A stretch of 64,000 bases of DNA from Tessaracoccus flavus (GCF_001997295.1 NZ_CP019605.1:1302001-1366000), one strand, 5' to 3'. Positions 1-8,967 are shown, numbered from the stretch's first letter. Made by a program: numbers and translations. Notes: a model not told the origin generated them from the letters alone.

Positions 1-73
1 CGGGTACACCTTCGGTCAGCAGAACCAGTGGGCGCTCAACCACATCGTGATGTTCGGCGGCTACAGCCGGTAG
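1..73 (+). CDS. 3' end of an unidentified protein (partial)
   Basis: An open frame enters from the left edge and ends at a TAG at 71-73. The visible C-terminus is 23 residues, rich in aromatic and Asn/Gln residues and ending Gly-Gly-Tyr-Ser-Arg. That is too short to assign a family. The gene is truncated by the window. Confidence 0.4.
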   Translation, partial: GYTFGQQNQWALNHIVMFGGYSR

Positions 74-132
74 CGCGGCCATCGCGATCGATGGGGCTCC
101 GCATGCGCGGGGCCCCATCTGCGCGTCGTCGG

Positions 133-822
133 TCAGTCGGTGCAGTCCAAGATGACGTCGGCGAGTTTCCGGGGCATCGACCACTGGGGCCAGTGGCCGG
201 AATGGAGATCGACGTAGCGGCCCCGTCGAAGCCGCGACAACTCGCTGAGGTGGGGCGCTCCGCTCTGGGCCCATGCTTGGAGATCCTGCTGTGTGTACTC
301 AGGGCACACGAGCGTCACAGGGAGGTCGTAGCGCCTCTCGTCTTGGAGGTGTTGGGGACCGACGGCATAGGCCGCGGGGGCCGGCGACATCGCGCCCTCA
401 AGCTCAGCCAACGCCTGCTGATCAAGGTCTGCGGTGTCCGGCCCGTCGAAGGCGTCCCAACCCACGAACGGCAGAACTCCGTCCGAGGGTTCAAAGCCGT
501 CGAGGATCTCCGAGCCGTCCGGGATGGGAAAACCGCCGATGAGGACAACCCCTGCCACCTGGTCGACGCGCCGATCCGCGGCCGCCCATGCTGCAGCGCA
601 GTGGGCCGAGTGCCCGACGACGAGACATCTCCCGTGCGCGTGATCGATCTCGTTGACGACGGTGGCCACGAGGTCGCCGTAGGTCACGGTGGAGGGGTCC
701 TGCCCGTCGTGGCCTGGGGGGTTGACGGCAACCACACGATGGCCCGCCTCCCTCAGAAGCGGGACCACCCGGTCCCACGACGATTCGTCCAACCACAGGC
801 CTGGGATGAGGATGATGTCCAT
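133..822 (-). CDS. alpha/beta-fold hydrolase
   Basis: A 229-residue soluble alpha/beta hydrolase. The N-terminus has the family's first strand and an oxyanion-type loop (IPGLWLDESSW). The nucleophile elbow G-H-S-A-H places the catalytic serine at residue 72, and a late His in HSGHW near residue 208 fits the catalytic His. The length matches small single-domain esterases of the RsbQ/salicylate-esterase kind. Substrate cannot be told. It is divergent from fhs. The ATG at 822 has GGAGG abutting it with no spacer, too close to act as a ribosome site, while a TAGAGT box lies 5 nt upstream, so a leaderless transcript is likely. Confidence 0.85.
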   Translation of the reverse strand: MDIILIPGLWLDESSWDRVVPLLREAGHRVVAVNPPGHDGQDPSTVTYGDLVATVVNEIDHAHGRCLVVGHSAHCAAAWAAADRRVDQVAGVVLIGGFPIPDGSEILDGFEPSDGVLPFVGWDAFDGPDTADLDQQALAELEGAMSPAPAAYAVGPQHLQDERRYDLPVTLVCPEYTQQDLQAWAQSGAPHLSELSRLRRGRYVDLHSGHWPQWSMPRKLADVILDCTD

Positions 823-827
823 CCTCC

Positions 828-833
828 ACTCTA
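828..833 (-). promoter_or_regulatory. -10 box for a leaderless alpha/beta hydrolase transcript
   Basis: TAGAGT on the minus strand fits TANNNT and lies 5 nt before the ATG at 822. This would put the transcription start on the start codon. No clear -35 element is visible. Confidence 0.45.
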
Positions 834-853
834 ACCCCGCCCTCCCGACGCGC

Positions 854-859
854 TAGCCT
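854..859 (+). promoter_or_regulatory. possible -10 box of fhs
   Basis: TAGCCT fits TANNNT. Transcription would begin near 866, right at the 867-880 palindrome, leaving a leader of about 40 nt before the ATG at 908. There is no convincing -35. Confidence 0.3.
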
Positions 860-866
860 CACCTTC

Positions 867-880
867 GGGGGTTAACCCCC
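867..880. promoter_or_regulatory. 14-bp perfect palindrome upstream of fhs
   Basis: GGGGGTTAACCCCC is a perfect inverted repeat in the short divergent region between the hydrolase and fhs. It sits at the expected fhs transcription start, a natural place for an operator. The binding protein is unknown. Confidence 0.4.
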
Positions 881-907
881 TTGAGATCTCCGGACAGAGA
901 ACGGGCA

Positions 908-2575
908 ATGAAGACCGATATCGAGATAGCTCGCGAAGCTGACCTCCAGCCGATCAACGAGATCGGTGCCGGCCTGGGCCTCAGCCCGGCTGACCTCCTC
1001 CCCTACGGGCACGACAAGGCCAAGGTGTCGCATAAGGCCCTCGTCGACGTGCAGGAGGCACCGGTGGGCAAGCTCGTGCTGGTGACCGCGATCAGCCCAA
1101 CTCCCCCGGGAGAGGGGAAGACGACCACGACTGTGGGGCTGGCGGATGGGCTCAACCGCATCGGCCGGAAGGCTACGGTCTGCATCCGTGAGGCGAGTCT
1201 CGGTCCGAACTTCGGTATGAAGGGCGGCGCCGCCGGTGGCGGGCTCGCACAGATCGTGCCGATGGAGGACATGAACCTCCACTTCACCGGCGACTTCCAC
1301 GCGGTCACCAGCGCCCACAACCTGTTGGCCGCACTGCTCGACAACCACATCCACTGGGGCAATTCGTTGGGGATCGATCCTCGGCGGGTGACGTGGCGTC
1401 GCGTGATGGACGTCAACGACCGGGCGCTCCGCGAGGCCGTCGTGGCTCTGGGCGGCCCCGGCAACGGCCAGCCGCGCGAGACGGGCTTCGACATCACCGC
1501 CGCGAGCGAGGTCATGGCCATACTCTGTCTCGCAACGGATCTCGAGGATCTGGAACGCCGGCTAGGGCGGATCGTCGTCGCTGAGACGTTTGATCGCACA
1601 CCGGTCACAGCCACCGATCTGGGCGCCGAGGGTGCGATGACGGTGCTGCTCAAAGATGCGTTGCAGCCGAACCTCGTGCAGACCCTGGAGAACAACCCGG
1701 CCTTCGTGCACGGCGGGCCCTTCGCCAACATCGCCCACGGCTGCAACTCACTCATCGCCACGCGCACAGCGCTCCACCTCTCCGAGTACGTCGTGACCGA
1801 GGCCGGGTTCGGGGCGGATCTCGGAGCGGAGAAGTTCTTCGACATCGTGTGCCGGGTGGCGGGCTTCAGGCCGGACGCGGTGGTGCTGGTCGCGACGATC
1901 CGCGCTCTGAAGGCCAACGGTGGGGTGCCGCTCGCCGACATCGGCCGCGAGAACGTCGAGGCCGTGCTGGCGGGGTGCGCAAACCTGGAGCGCCATGTCG
2001 AGAACCTCAAGCTCTTCGGCGTTCCGCTGGTGGTGGCGCTCAACCACTTCGACGGCGACTCCGACGCCGAGCTCAGAGCCGTCCAGTCGCTCTGCGCCCG
2101 CAACGGAGTGCGCGCTGTGGTGGCCGACCACTGGGCGAAGGGGGGAGCGGGAGCCGCCGAACTCGCAACGGCGGTGTCGGAGATCGCCGAGTCCGGCGAG
2201 GCCGACTTTCGTCCTCTGTACCCCGACGACCTCTCCCTGGCGCACAAGCTCGAAACGGTGGCTAAGCGCATCTACCGTGCGGAGTCGGTGTACCTGCCCC
2301 AGTCCGTGCGCCGTCGCCTGCAGGCATGGGAGGAGGCCGGCTACGGGCACCTGCCGGTGTGCATGGCCAAGACGCAGTATTCCTTCACGGCCGAGGCTCG
2401 CCTCATCGGGGCACCCAACGGGCACGAGATCCCGGTCCGCGAGGTACGGCTGGCCGCCGGCGCCGGGTTCGTCGTCGCGCTGTGCGGCGAGATCATGACG
2501 ATGCCCGGTCTCCCCCGCCGCCCCGCGGCCGAGACGATCGGCCTTGACGACGGCCTCATCACCGGGCTGTTCTGA
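908..2575 (+). CDS. fhs: formate-tetrahydrofolate ligase
   Basis: This cytosolic enzyme condenses formate, ATP and tetrahydrofolate to 10-formyl-THF, which feeds purine synthesis and fMet-tRNA formation. The protein is 555 residues, the usual length of the monofunctional bacterial enzyme. The ATP-binding loop [11 protein letters not shown] is at about residues 64-74, and the conserved region around [14 protein letters not shown] follows. The ATG at 908 is preferred over an upstream TTG at 881 because homologues start just before an [12 protein letters not shown] sequence. It stands alone, with a possible terminator after it. Confidence 0.95.
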   Translation: MKTDIEIAREADLQPINEIGAGLGLSPADLLPYGHDKAKVSHKALVDVQEAPVGKLVLVTAISPTPPGEGKTTTTVGLADGLNRIGRKATVCIREASLGPNFGMKGGAAGGGLAQIVPMEDMNLHFTGDFHAVTSAHNLLAALLDNHIHWGNSLGIDPRRVTWRRVMDVNDRALREAVVALGGPGNGQPRETGFDITAASEVMAILCLATDLEDLERRLGRIVVAETFDRTPVTATDLGAEGAMTVLLKDALQPNLVQTLENNPAFVHGGPFANIAHGCNSLIATRTALHLSEYVVTEAGFGADLGAEKFFDIVCRVAGFRPDAVVLVATIRALKANGGVPLADIGRENVEAVLAGCANLERHVENLKLFGVPLVVALNHFDGDSDAELRAVQSLCARNGVRAVVADHWAKGGAGAAELATAVSEIAESGEADFRPLYPDDLSLAHKLETVAKRIYRAESVYLPQSVRRRLQAWEEAGYGHLPVCMAKTQYSFTAEARLIGAPNGHEIPVREVRLAAGAGFVVALCGEIMTMPGLPRRPAAETIGLDDGLITGLF

Positions 2576-2578
2576 GCC

Positions 2579-2597
2579 CACCCCTTTGGGTGCTTTT
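2579..2597 (+). terminator. likely intrinsic terminator of fhs
   Basis: A 5-bp stem CACCC/GGGTG with a CTTT loop begins 4 nt after the fhs stop and is followed by CTTTT. The stem is short but the T run is present. Confidence 0.5.
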
Positions 2598-2681
2598 CGT
2601 GGCGAACGATTCAGCGAGGGATTCTCGGTTTAGCATGGGGGTCTGGGAGTTGAAGCGACTCCCTCGATTGGAGGAATGACC

Positions 2682-3083
2682 ATGTCGACCGCCGCGAGGA
2701 TGCTTGAGACCTATCCCGGTGAACCGCTGCTCAGCGCTTCCCAACTCGCCGAGTGCCTTGACGCCTGTTTCGACTGCGCCCAGTGCTGCACCGCCTGTGC
2801 CGACGCCTGCCTTGCCGAGGAGATGGTGGCGGACCTGCGCGCCTGTATCCGGTTCAATCAGGATTGCGCTGACGTGTGTGCCATGACCGGTGCTCTGTTG
2901 ACGAGGCAGACACAGCCGAATGTCCAGCTCCTTCGCCAGGCGCTTGAGCTGTGCGCCGCCGCGTGCGCCGCGTGTGCGGAGGAATGTGAGAAGCACGCCG
3001 GTCACCACGAACACTGCAAGGTATGCGCGGAGAGCTGCCGCCGCTGCGAGAAGGCGTGTCGCGACCTGCTGGCCGCGCTCTGA
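2682..3083 (+). CDS. Cys-rich four-helix-bundle copper-binding protein
   Basis: A 133-residue protein with 19 cysteines, mostly in CxxxC, CxxC and CC spacings along predicted helices, plus a His-rich turn (HAGHHEHC). This is the pattern of the DUF326/four-helix copper-binding family related to the Csp copper-storage proteins, which bind Cu(I) through helix-facing thiolates. No signal peptide is visible, so a cytosolic store is likely. GGAGGA at 2670-2675 is 6 nt before the ATG at 2682 and touches the in-frame ATG at 2676, so 2682 is the start. A copper oxidase pseudogene lies 0.5 kb downstream. Confidence 0.85.
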   Translation: MSTAARMLETYPGEPLLSASQLAECLDACFDCAQCCTACADACLAEEMVADLRACIRFNQDCADVCAMTGALLTRQTQPNVQLLRQALELCAAACAACAEECEKHAGHHEHCKVCAESCRRCEKACRDLLAAL

Positions 3084-3099
3084 GCCCACCCCTCGGGAG

Positions 3100-3585
3100 T
3101 CACCCGCTGACCGGATAGAGGAGCTCGTACCTCTCCAGCACCATGGGAGTGTCCGGAGTCAGCGGGTGGTTCCCATCGTCGGCAGCCGTAGCCGCGGCCG
3201 CCTGCTCGTTGCGCCAGGCCTCCAGAGAGGCGGACTCCCCCAGCGCGTGCGCCTCGTCCACGTCGGAGAATGGGACAACCCTGACCTCGGTGGTGAGGAT
3301 GAGCGCGCGTGGCGTGCCAGCACCGTCGACGACGATCGCCAGGTCCCCCATTTCCGGAAGCGGGATGTCGTCGTCGTACTGCCAGAGCATGCTGGTCGCT
3401 GTCGTCTTCTGCCCCGCCAACACAGCCCGTGCGAGTTGTTCCGCCTCCGCCGGTGTCTGACCGAACGCTACTGCTGGCGGGGGTACGGTACCCCTCACCC
3501 GTTGACCGATCCACTCGGCCAACGGGCTGAGGTTGGCGCCATTGCGGGAGTGTTCCCAGAAGGTGTTGATGTCCACACCCCCCAT
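3100..3585 (-). CDS. ASCH domain-containing protein
   Basis: A 161-residue protein that is essentially one ASCH domain of the YhfF type: FGQTP near the start, the LAGQKTTATS strand-loop at about 50-60, LPEMGDLAIVVDG, then TTEVRVVPFSDVDE and LEAWR. ASCH domains have a PUA-like fold and are thought to bind RNA or modified nucleosides. The role here is unknown. Start choice is open: GTG at 3600, ATG at 3585 or a GTG at 3576 just after a G-rich stretch. The stop is 16 bp from the end of the convergent copper-protein gene. Confidence 0.8.
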   Translation of the reverse strand: MGGVDINTFWEHSRNGANLSPLAEWIGQRVRGTVPPPAVAFGQTPAEAEQLARAVLAGQKTTATSMLWQYDDDIPLPEMGDLAIVVDGAGTPRALILTTEVRVVPFSDVDEAHALGESASLEAWRNEQAAAATAADDGNHPLTPDTPMVLERYELLYPVSG

Positions 3586-3615
3586 CCTGCCTGGAGACAC
3601 GGCTCAGTGGTGGTG

Positions 3616-4318
3616 CTACGGCTGCCCTGGCTGCGGGGGGCCGACTCTGAACGGTCGCATCATCTCGTTGTTCTCGTGTTCGAGGACGTGGCAGTGCCAG
3701 ACGAACTGTCCCGGGTTGGTGAAGGTCATCCGGATGCGGGTGACCATCTCCGGGTAGGCGATCACGGTGTCCTTGAGGCCGTGTTCCCGCTCGGCAGCTG
3801 CGCGATCGGATCACCGACCCCGACGACGTACTCCGAACCCTCCAGCGTGATCTGGGCGCGGCCGAGGACCTGGAAGGGGGTCTCGTGCACATGGACGGGA
3901 TGGGCGTCCGCAGTCGTCGACGAGGTCGTTGATGCACCGGACTCTGACCGGCACACCGTGCTCCGCTTCGATGGTCATCGACGGCGCGTGGTGGAGGTGC
4001 CGACCCTCGCCTCCGCCGGGCCGTAGCCTCAGACCGTCGTCGCGGGGTGTTCGCCCGACAGGATCTGCTGCTCGAACTGTTGGACGGAGATCTCGTAGTA
4101 GTCGATCGGGCCGGCCGGGCGGCTGAGCCGACGCGATCTCGGCATGGTCGGGGCACCACGAGCGGCGTCACGAACTGTCGGATGGAACCAGCCGGCAGCG
4201 CGCCTCCAGGCAGCTTCGCTGTCACCAGGGTGCGAGCACCCGTGGCGGGATCGATGACGCAGAGGGCAAGCGTGCCCCCGGCGGTGCAGGTCAGGAATGT
4301 GCGGCGGGAGATCGTCAT
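3616..4318 (-). pseudogene. multicopper oxidase remnant (frameshifts, nonsense codon, internal deletion)
   Basis: The start is intact: GAGGTGA ribosome site, ATG at 4318 and a Tat-type leader with SRRTFL. Domain-1 sequence then continues in a second frame through a TTV-(TGA)-GYG stretch, where the TGA at 4029-4031 replaces an expected Trp codon. It shifts frame again into a GRHLHHAPSMTIEAEHG segment. Near 3915 it jumps directly to the domain-3 copper motif HPVHVHETPFQVLGR. After one more frameshift it ends with HCHVLEHENNEMM, the canonical type 1/type 3 copper ligand block, and a TAG at 3616-3618. Only about 700 nt remain of a gene normally over 1.4 kb, so most of domains 1-3 is gone. The family is CotA/bilirubin-oxidase-like. 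It cannot make an enzyme. Confidence 0.85.
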
Positions 4319-4425
4319 TGAACTCACCTCGGCTGGAGTAGTCGGCGCGGTTCCGGGCCCCCTTCCACCGGCGCCTGCGGACGTATGCGCTCAGTCAATG
4401 TCTCAGAGCGACCCGTGGATCGACG

Positions 4426-4431
4426 TATCCT
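4426..4431 (+). promoter_or_regulatory. -10 box for leaderless selO transcript
   Basis: TATCCT fits TANNNT and ends 7 nt before the ATG at 4439. No Shine-Dalgarno is present before that ATG, so this supports both the start choice and leaderless expression. Confidence 0.5.
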
Positions 4432-4438
4432 CGTCTGG

Positions 4439-5902
4439 ATGAAACTCGTGCCGCCCTCGGCCATCGCCCTGGACCGAAGCTTCGCCCGCGATGTCCCGGA
4501 GATGGGTGTGCCCTGGGAGGCGCAGCCGGTGCCCGACCCGCGACTGCTGGTGCTCAACCAGGCGCTGGCCGTCGAGCTGGGCTGGGACCCCGAGGGGCTT
4601 CGCAGCGGCGACGGGCTCCGCCTGCTGCTCGGCAACGTCGTGCCTGAGGGCGCCACGCCGGTGGCGCAGGCCTACGCAGGGCACCAGTTCGGCGGGTACT
4701 CCCCTCTCCTTGGTGACGGCCGCGCTCTCCTGCTCGGGGAGATCGTCGATGATGCTGGGCAGCGGCTCGACGTCCACCTGAAGGGGTCGGGGCGCACCCC
4801 GTTCGCCCGCGGCGGCGACGGTCTTGCCGCGGTCGGGCCGATGCTCCGCGAGTACGTCATCAGCGAGGCGATGCATGCCCTCGGCATTCCGACCACCCGC
4901 TCCCTGGCGGTGGTGGCGACGGGGCAGACCGTGCGCCGCGAGGCGTTGCTGCCCGGAGCAGTGCTCACCCGGATAGCGAGCAGCCATCTGCGGGTGGGCA
5001 GTTTCGAGTACGCCCGATCAACCGGCGACATCGACCTTCTGCAGCGTCTCGCCGACCACGCGATCGCCCGTCACTACCCCAACACCGCGGAAGCCGACAA
5101 TCCCTATCTGGAGCTGTTCGAGGCGGTGCTCTCAGCGCAGGCGTCGCTGGTGGCGCAGTGGATGCTCGTCGGCTTCATCCACGGGGTCATGAACACCGAC
5201 AACATGACGATCTCAGGCGAGACCATCGACTACGGGCCGTGCGCCTTCATGGAGGCGTTCGACCCGGCCACGGTCTTCAGCTCGATCGACGGGGGTGGAC
5301 GCTACGCCTACGGCAGGCAGCCGATGGTCGCGCAGTGGAATCTGGCGCGCCTGGCCGAAGCCCTCCTGCCGCTGGTGCACGAGGATGAGCAGCAGGCCGT
5401 CGCGCTCGTGGTGGAGCGTCTCACCGCCTTCCCCGGCCGGTATGCCGCTGCCTGGTTGGCCGGCATGCGGGCGAAGCTCGGTCTGCCCGACGAGCTGAAC
5501 GACGCGGTCGCCTCGCCGCTCATCGACGATCTGCTCGCCCTGCTCCAGAAGGATCAGGTCGACTACACGTCGTTCTTCCGCCATCTCGCTGCCGCAGCCC
5601 GAGGCGACGATGGCCCCGCCCGTGGGCTGTTCGACGACGCCACGGCGTTCGATGCCTGGCTGGGGCGCTGGCGGGACCTGCGTCCGCAAGCCGACGCGAT
5701 GGACCGGGTCAACCCCGTCTACATCCCCCGGAACCACCTGGTCGAGGAGGCTCTCGCAGCAGGGACCGAGGGGAACCTGGACCCGCTGGCACGGCTACTT
5801 GAGGCGGTGGCGAACCCGTTCCACGAGCGTGCCGGCCTGGAACGCTACGCAGCCCCCGCCCCCTCGACCTTCGGCCCCTACGAGACCTTCTGCGGCACCT
5901 GA
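4439..5902 (+). CDS. selO: protein adenylyltransferase SelO (YdiU family)
   Basis: SelO is a pseudokinase-fold enzyme that transfers AMP from ATP to Ser/Thr/Tyr of target proteins, linked to redox stress. The 487-residue length is typical. Visible blocks are [16 protein letters not shown] and [15 protein letters not shown] (nucleotide loop), [19 protein letters not shown], and [23 protein letters not shown] with the metal-binding Asn and Asp. The C-terminus ends Phe-Cys-Gly-Thr, with Cys where eukaryotic SelO has selenocysteine. The ATG at 4439 is chosen over 4385 because homologues start near there and a -10 box is 7 nt upstream. It diverges from the oxidase remnant. Confidence 0.93.
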   Translation: MKLVPPSAIALDRSFARDVPEMGVPWEAQPVPDPRLLVLNQALAVELGWDPEGLRSGDGLRLLLGNVVPEGATPVAQAYAGHQFGGYSPLLGDGRALLLGEIVDDAGQRLDVHLKGSGRTPFARGGDGLAAVGPMLREYVISEAMHALGIPTTRSLAVVATGQTVRREALLPGAVLTRIASSHLRVGSFEYARSTGDIDLLQRLADHAIARHYPNTAEADNPYLELFEAVLSAQASLVAQWMLVGFIHGVMNTDNMTISGETIDYGPCAFMEAFDPATVFSSIDGGGRYAYGRQPMVAQWNLARLAEALLPLVHEDEQQAVALVVERLTAFPGRYAAAWLAGMRAKLGLPDELNDAVASPLIDDLLALLQKDQVDYTSFFRHLAAAARGDDGPARGLFDDATAFDAWLGRWRDLRPQADAMDRVNPVYIPRNHLVEEALAAGTEGNLDPLARLLEAVANPFHERAGLERYAAPAPSTFGPYETFCGT

Positions 5903-5912
5903 GCGTCCCAGC

Positions 5913-6977
5913 TCAGATGGACTGATCCGAGACGACGATCGGCCCGTCGGTGCCCGGCAGGGTCTCTAAGAACCGTGGCCCCAGCAGCAGCGACGGGGTG
6001 TAACTGCCGCCGGCGACGGAGGTCTCCAGCAGGTGCTGGACGACGGCGAGGGAGCCGGTCACCGTCACGGCGTAGCCGCTGGCCGTCTTCACCCGTGCGG
6101 TCCGGACCTCGCCGAGTGAGTTGCGCGCTTCGCCCCAGACGTACGTCGATCCACGCTCGCGGGCGGCGAGGTCGGGCCCGGTCACGTACCTCTCAGCCAG
6201 ACCCGTGAGCATCGCGCGCACGGCACCGGTGCGCAGGAGCGGGCGAAGATAGTCGGCGATTTTCGCGGCGGCGATCGCTCGACGCGATGCGGGCACGTAG
6301 ACGGCGATGTTCGGGATGCCGGTGCTGTAGTACGCGGTGGCCACGTCCCCCCAGGGGATCGTCATCGCCGTCGTGGCTCCGCGGCCGAAGTCGATCCGGC
6401 GAGGTGCGTGACCCAGGGGCACCGCGACCAGCCTGCCGTCGCGTCGGATCCGGCCTCCGTAGCCGGCGGACTCGGCCGCTGTCTTCGCCGTGCCAGGCGA
6501 CAGGCCGGAGGCGGCGTCGAACCCGAGCAGGAGGTGGGTGGCGTCGGGCAGTTCATCGGCGAGAACGCGCGCCACGCAGTCGGTCGGGATCACATCGAAG
6601 CCCACTCCGGGGCACAGGACGACGTCGGCCAGGCGCGCACGGTTGGCCTGGGCGTGGGCGTGCTCGAAGACGTCGATCTCGCCGGTGATGTCGAGGTAGT
6701 GGGCACCGTTGCGCAGGCAGGCCTCGATCATGGGTGCGCTCGTTCGGGAGAACGGTCCGGCGCAGTGCAGTACCAATCCGATTCCCTCGAGGCCGCCGTC
6801 GAGATCGTCTGGTCGGTCCAGGGCGAAAGCGCGCCAGTCCAGGCCGAGCTCGTCGGCCAGCGGACGGAGCCTGTCAGGGTTGCGGCCGGCGAGCACCGGC
6901 GTCAGCCCACGCGCCTTGGCTTCTCGTGCGATGAGCGCGCCAGAGTACCCATAGGCACCGAAAATCAGCCATTTCAT
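5913..6977 (-). CDS. saccharopine dehydrogenase-like NAD(P)-binding enzyme
   Basis: A 354-residue protein with an N-terminal Rossmann fold whose nucleotide loop is FGAYGYSG at about residues 6-13, followed by LAGRNPDRLRPLADELG and LHCAGPFS. This is the saccharopine dehydrogenase/trans-acting enoyl reductase-like family seen widely in actinobacteria. A true lysine-pathway role is unlikely, and the substrate is unknown. ATG at 6977 has AAGGAG 11 nt upstream; a GTG at 6989 is too close to that site. The 3' end faces selO with about 10 bp between stops. Confidence 0.8.
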   Translation of the reverse strand: MKWLIFGAYGYSGALIAREAKARGLTPVLAGRNPDRLRPLADELGLDWRAFALDRPDDLDGGLEGIGLVLHCAGPFSRTSAPMIEACLRNGAHYLDITGEIDVFEHAHAQANRARLADVVLCPGVGFDVIPTDCVARVLADELPDATHLLLGFDAASGLSPGTAKTAAESAGYGGRIRRDGRLVAVPLGHAPRRIDFGRGATTAMTIPWGDVATAYYSTGIPNIAVYVPASRRAIAAAKIADYLRPLLRTGAVRAMLTGLAERYVTGPDLAARERGSTYVWGEARNSLGEVRTARVKTASGYAVTVTGSLAVVQHLLETSVAGGSYTPSLLLGPRFLETLPGTDGPIVVSDQSI

Positions 6978-7075
6978 GCGATCACCCACTCCTTGGAACG
7001 AGGTCTTCCTACTCTATTTGCTCGTCCCCTCGGGCCCCCGATGCGCCGACGCCCGGCGGCCGATTGGCGCGGCGA

Positions 7076-7107
7076 ACGGCGGAGGTCGCGCGTGCGACCT
7101 CCGCCGT
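7076..7107 (-). terminator. strong hairpin downstream of the esterase gene
   Basis: A 14-bp perfect stem (7076-7089 with 7094-7107) closes a 4-nt loop, 16 bp after the esterase stop on the minus strand. There is no T run, as is common in high-GC actinobacterial terminators. Confidence 0.65.
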
Positions 7108-7123
7108 GGCAGATGTCAGGAAC

Positions 7124-8734
7124 TCAGCGTCTCTGATTGGCGAGCCACTCGAAGATGGTCACTCCCTCTTCGTCAACCACCAGGTTGTTGTAGACGTAGT
7201 TCCAGGAATCGTGCGCGCCGTAGTAGTACGTCCCGTCGAAGACCGGTCCCGCCGGGTAGCGCATCATCTTGGCATCCGCACCAGCGGCCAGCAGGTTCTC
7301 CAGGGCCGCCGGCTGGTTGTTTGCGGCACCGTCCGACGTGTTGCCCACGAGGTACACGGCGATGCCCTTGTCTGCAACGATTCCGGCCTGGGCCGCGCTC
7401 AGGCCGCCGCCAGAGACGAGCATGGCAGCCGCGAAGTCGATCGCGCCTTCATTCAGCGACGTGATCAGGGGCGTGGTCATCCCTGTTCCCATCGACAGAC
7501 CTCCGACGTAGACCCGGTCGGGATCGACATGGTTGTTGTCGATCACGGACTGGATCAGCTGTTCCATGTCGGCGAGGCGCGACTGGTTCCACCCACTGGT
7601 GGTGGACTGAGGTGCGAGGACGTAGGCGCCGTCGAGAGCGGACTGGAACTCCTCGTCGGCGAAGGACAGAGCCCTGTTGCCGACCAGATTGCCGCCGGCG
7701 TTTCCGCCGTTGTAGCGCTCGCCGGTGCCGTGGAACCAGACGAGCAGCGGGCGCCTGTTGTCAGCCGTTGCGTTGTCGGGCGTGTAGAGCGCGGCCATGC
7801 CGCCGCCGGGGGCCTCGCTGAGCTGGAACTGATCGAAGAGGGGATCGTGTTGCGTCTCGCCCTGGACGAAGTCGGCATCGAGGAGGCCGACCGGGGCCGA
7901 CGCCGTCGGCTCGATCTCCAGGTCGACGGTCGCGAAGGACATGTAGGAGGTCCAGGGGCTCGCTCCGACGTACCAGGCAGCCCGGGTCGCAGGCACGTCG
8001 TAGCGTTCCGCCGCGTTCCCGGCCTCGACGGTCCTCGTGCCCCACTCGATGTCGAGCTTCACGTACTGGCCCTTCTCCACCCTGTTTCCGTCGGCGTCGG
8101 ACACGTAGGCGTCAACGACGTTCCACATCGCCCAGCCATCGCCGAGCGCATAGTCCGACTTCTCGGGGTCCCAGCCGAAGTTGCCGAACCCACCTTGCAC
8201 GTCGCCGTTGTATTCGGTGACGCGTGCCTTGGCGAGGAAGGAGTCCTTGTCCACGGAACCGGCGGTCATGGTGATGCCCGCGTCGATGAGGGCCCCCGAA
8301 TAGTAGTAGCCGGGGTTGATCGCAGTGCGCAGAGCATGGGTCGTCACGGTGTCCGCGTAGAGCGCGGGTACCTCGACAGTGGTGGTGAGGCTCTTGCCGT
8401 TCACTCTGGTGAGGGTGAAGACGACTTCCTGCTCCTCTGCCGTCATCTCGATCTCGACGCCCACGGCGCCTTCCCGCTGCTTGTTGCTCTCCACGGTGAA
8501 GGGGGTGGCGACGACGTCACCCGTGTTGCCCGTGAACGTGAGGTCGGTGGTGTTGTTGCCGTTGCCGTGCCACCCGACGAGGATCTCGCCGGAGTACCAG
8601 CCGTCGTGGGCCTCAAAGGCCCCGGCCTGGAAGGTGTGTACGTTGTTGCCGCTCGCAACCGGCATGGCGTTGCCAGGTGCTGCGAAGCTGAATGCCATCA
8701 GAATGCCGATGGCGCACGCGATGAGTTTTCTCAT
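7124..8734 (-). CDS. secreted esterase with N-terminal Ig-like domain (EstA-like)
   Basis: A 536-residue exported hydrolase. Residues 1-24 form a Sec signal peptide ending in an ANA-like site (GNAM). Residues of about 30-280 look beta-rich and resemble the Ig-like domain of Thermotoga EstA-type esterases. Residues 320-536 are an alpha/beta hydrolase: HGTG oxyanion loop at 335-338, nucleophile G-G-L-S-M-G with Ser414, and His508 in GAHDSW. The family acts on short-chain esters; the natural substrate is unknown. A GAAAGG ribosome site is about 8 nt before the ATG. A strong-looking promoter with an overlapping inverted repeat lies about 200 nt upstream, so expression is probably regulated. Confidence 0.85.
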   Translation of the reverse strand: MRKLIACAIGILMAFSFAAPGNAMPVASGNNVHTFQAGAFEAHDGWYSGEILVGWHGNGNNTTDLTFTGNTGDVVATPFTVESNKQREGAVGVEIEMTAEEQEVVFTLTRVNGKSLTTTVEVPALYADTVTTHALRTAINPGYYYSGALIDAGITMTAGSVDKDSFLAKARVTEYNGDVQGGFGNFGWDPEKSDYALGDGWAMWNVVDAYVSDADGNRVEKGQYVKLDIEWGTRTVEAGNAAERYDVPATRAAWYVGASPWTSYMSFATVDLEIEPTASAPVGLLDADFVQGETQHDPLFDQFQLSEAPGGGMAALYTPDNATADNRRPLLVWFHGTGERYNGGNAGGNLVGNRALSFADEEFQSALDGAYVLAPQSTTSGWNQSRLADMEQLIQSVIDNNHVDPDRVYVGGLSMGTGMTTPLITSLNEGAIDFAAAMLVSGGGLSAAQAGIVADKGIAVYLVGNTSDGAANNQPAALENLLAAGADAKMMRYPAGPVFDGTYYYGAHDSWNYVYNNLVVDEEGVTIFEWLANQRR

Positions 8735-8919
8735 GGTGATGCCTTTCGAGGCGGAATGGGTTGATGTCCGGGAGTGACTGGCCGAACGGCGTGAGCGCCC
8801 CGTTGCGCTCGGTGATGCCCGCTGGCCATCGAGCTATGGGTCTGCGCACCTCCTCCCCCGCTCGCGACGGACCCTTGGCCCCACCATTGGGACTGGGACG
8901 CGGTTCGCGTGGCGACGAC

Positions 8920-8933
8920 CACAATTGGTTGTG
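8920..8933. promoter_or_regulatory. inverted-repeat operator candidate
   Basis: CACAA-N4-TTGTG is a perfect 5-bp inverted repeat with a 4-nt spacer. It starts 7 nt after the -10 box of the esterase promoter, so it covers the predicted transcription start. A repressor bound here would block initiation. The binding protein is not in this window. Confidence 0.45.
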
Positions 8934-8939
8934 CTGTGA

Positions 8940-8967
8940 AACTTACGTAGGGGTCTCGGTTCGTCAA
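8940..8967 (-). promoter_or_regulatory. esterase promoter (TTGACG-16-TAAGTT)
   Basis: On the minus strand the -35 is TTGACG (8962-8967) and the -10 is TAAGTT (8940-8945), with a 16-nt spacer. This is the best vegetative-type promoter in the window. Transcription would begin near 8933 and give a leader of about 200 nt before the esterase ATG. Confidence 0.6.

Noticed and set aside
5885..5902. Selenocysteine in SelO
   Set aside because: The C-terminal residue is Cys (TGC), followed by Gly, Thr and a normal TGA stop. No SECIS-like hairpin is seen.
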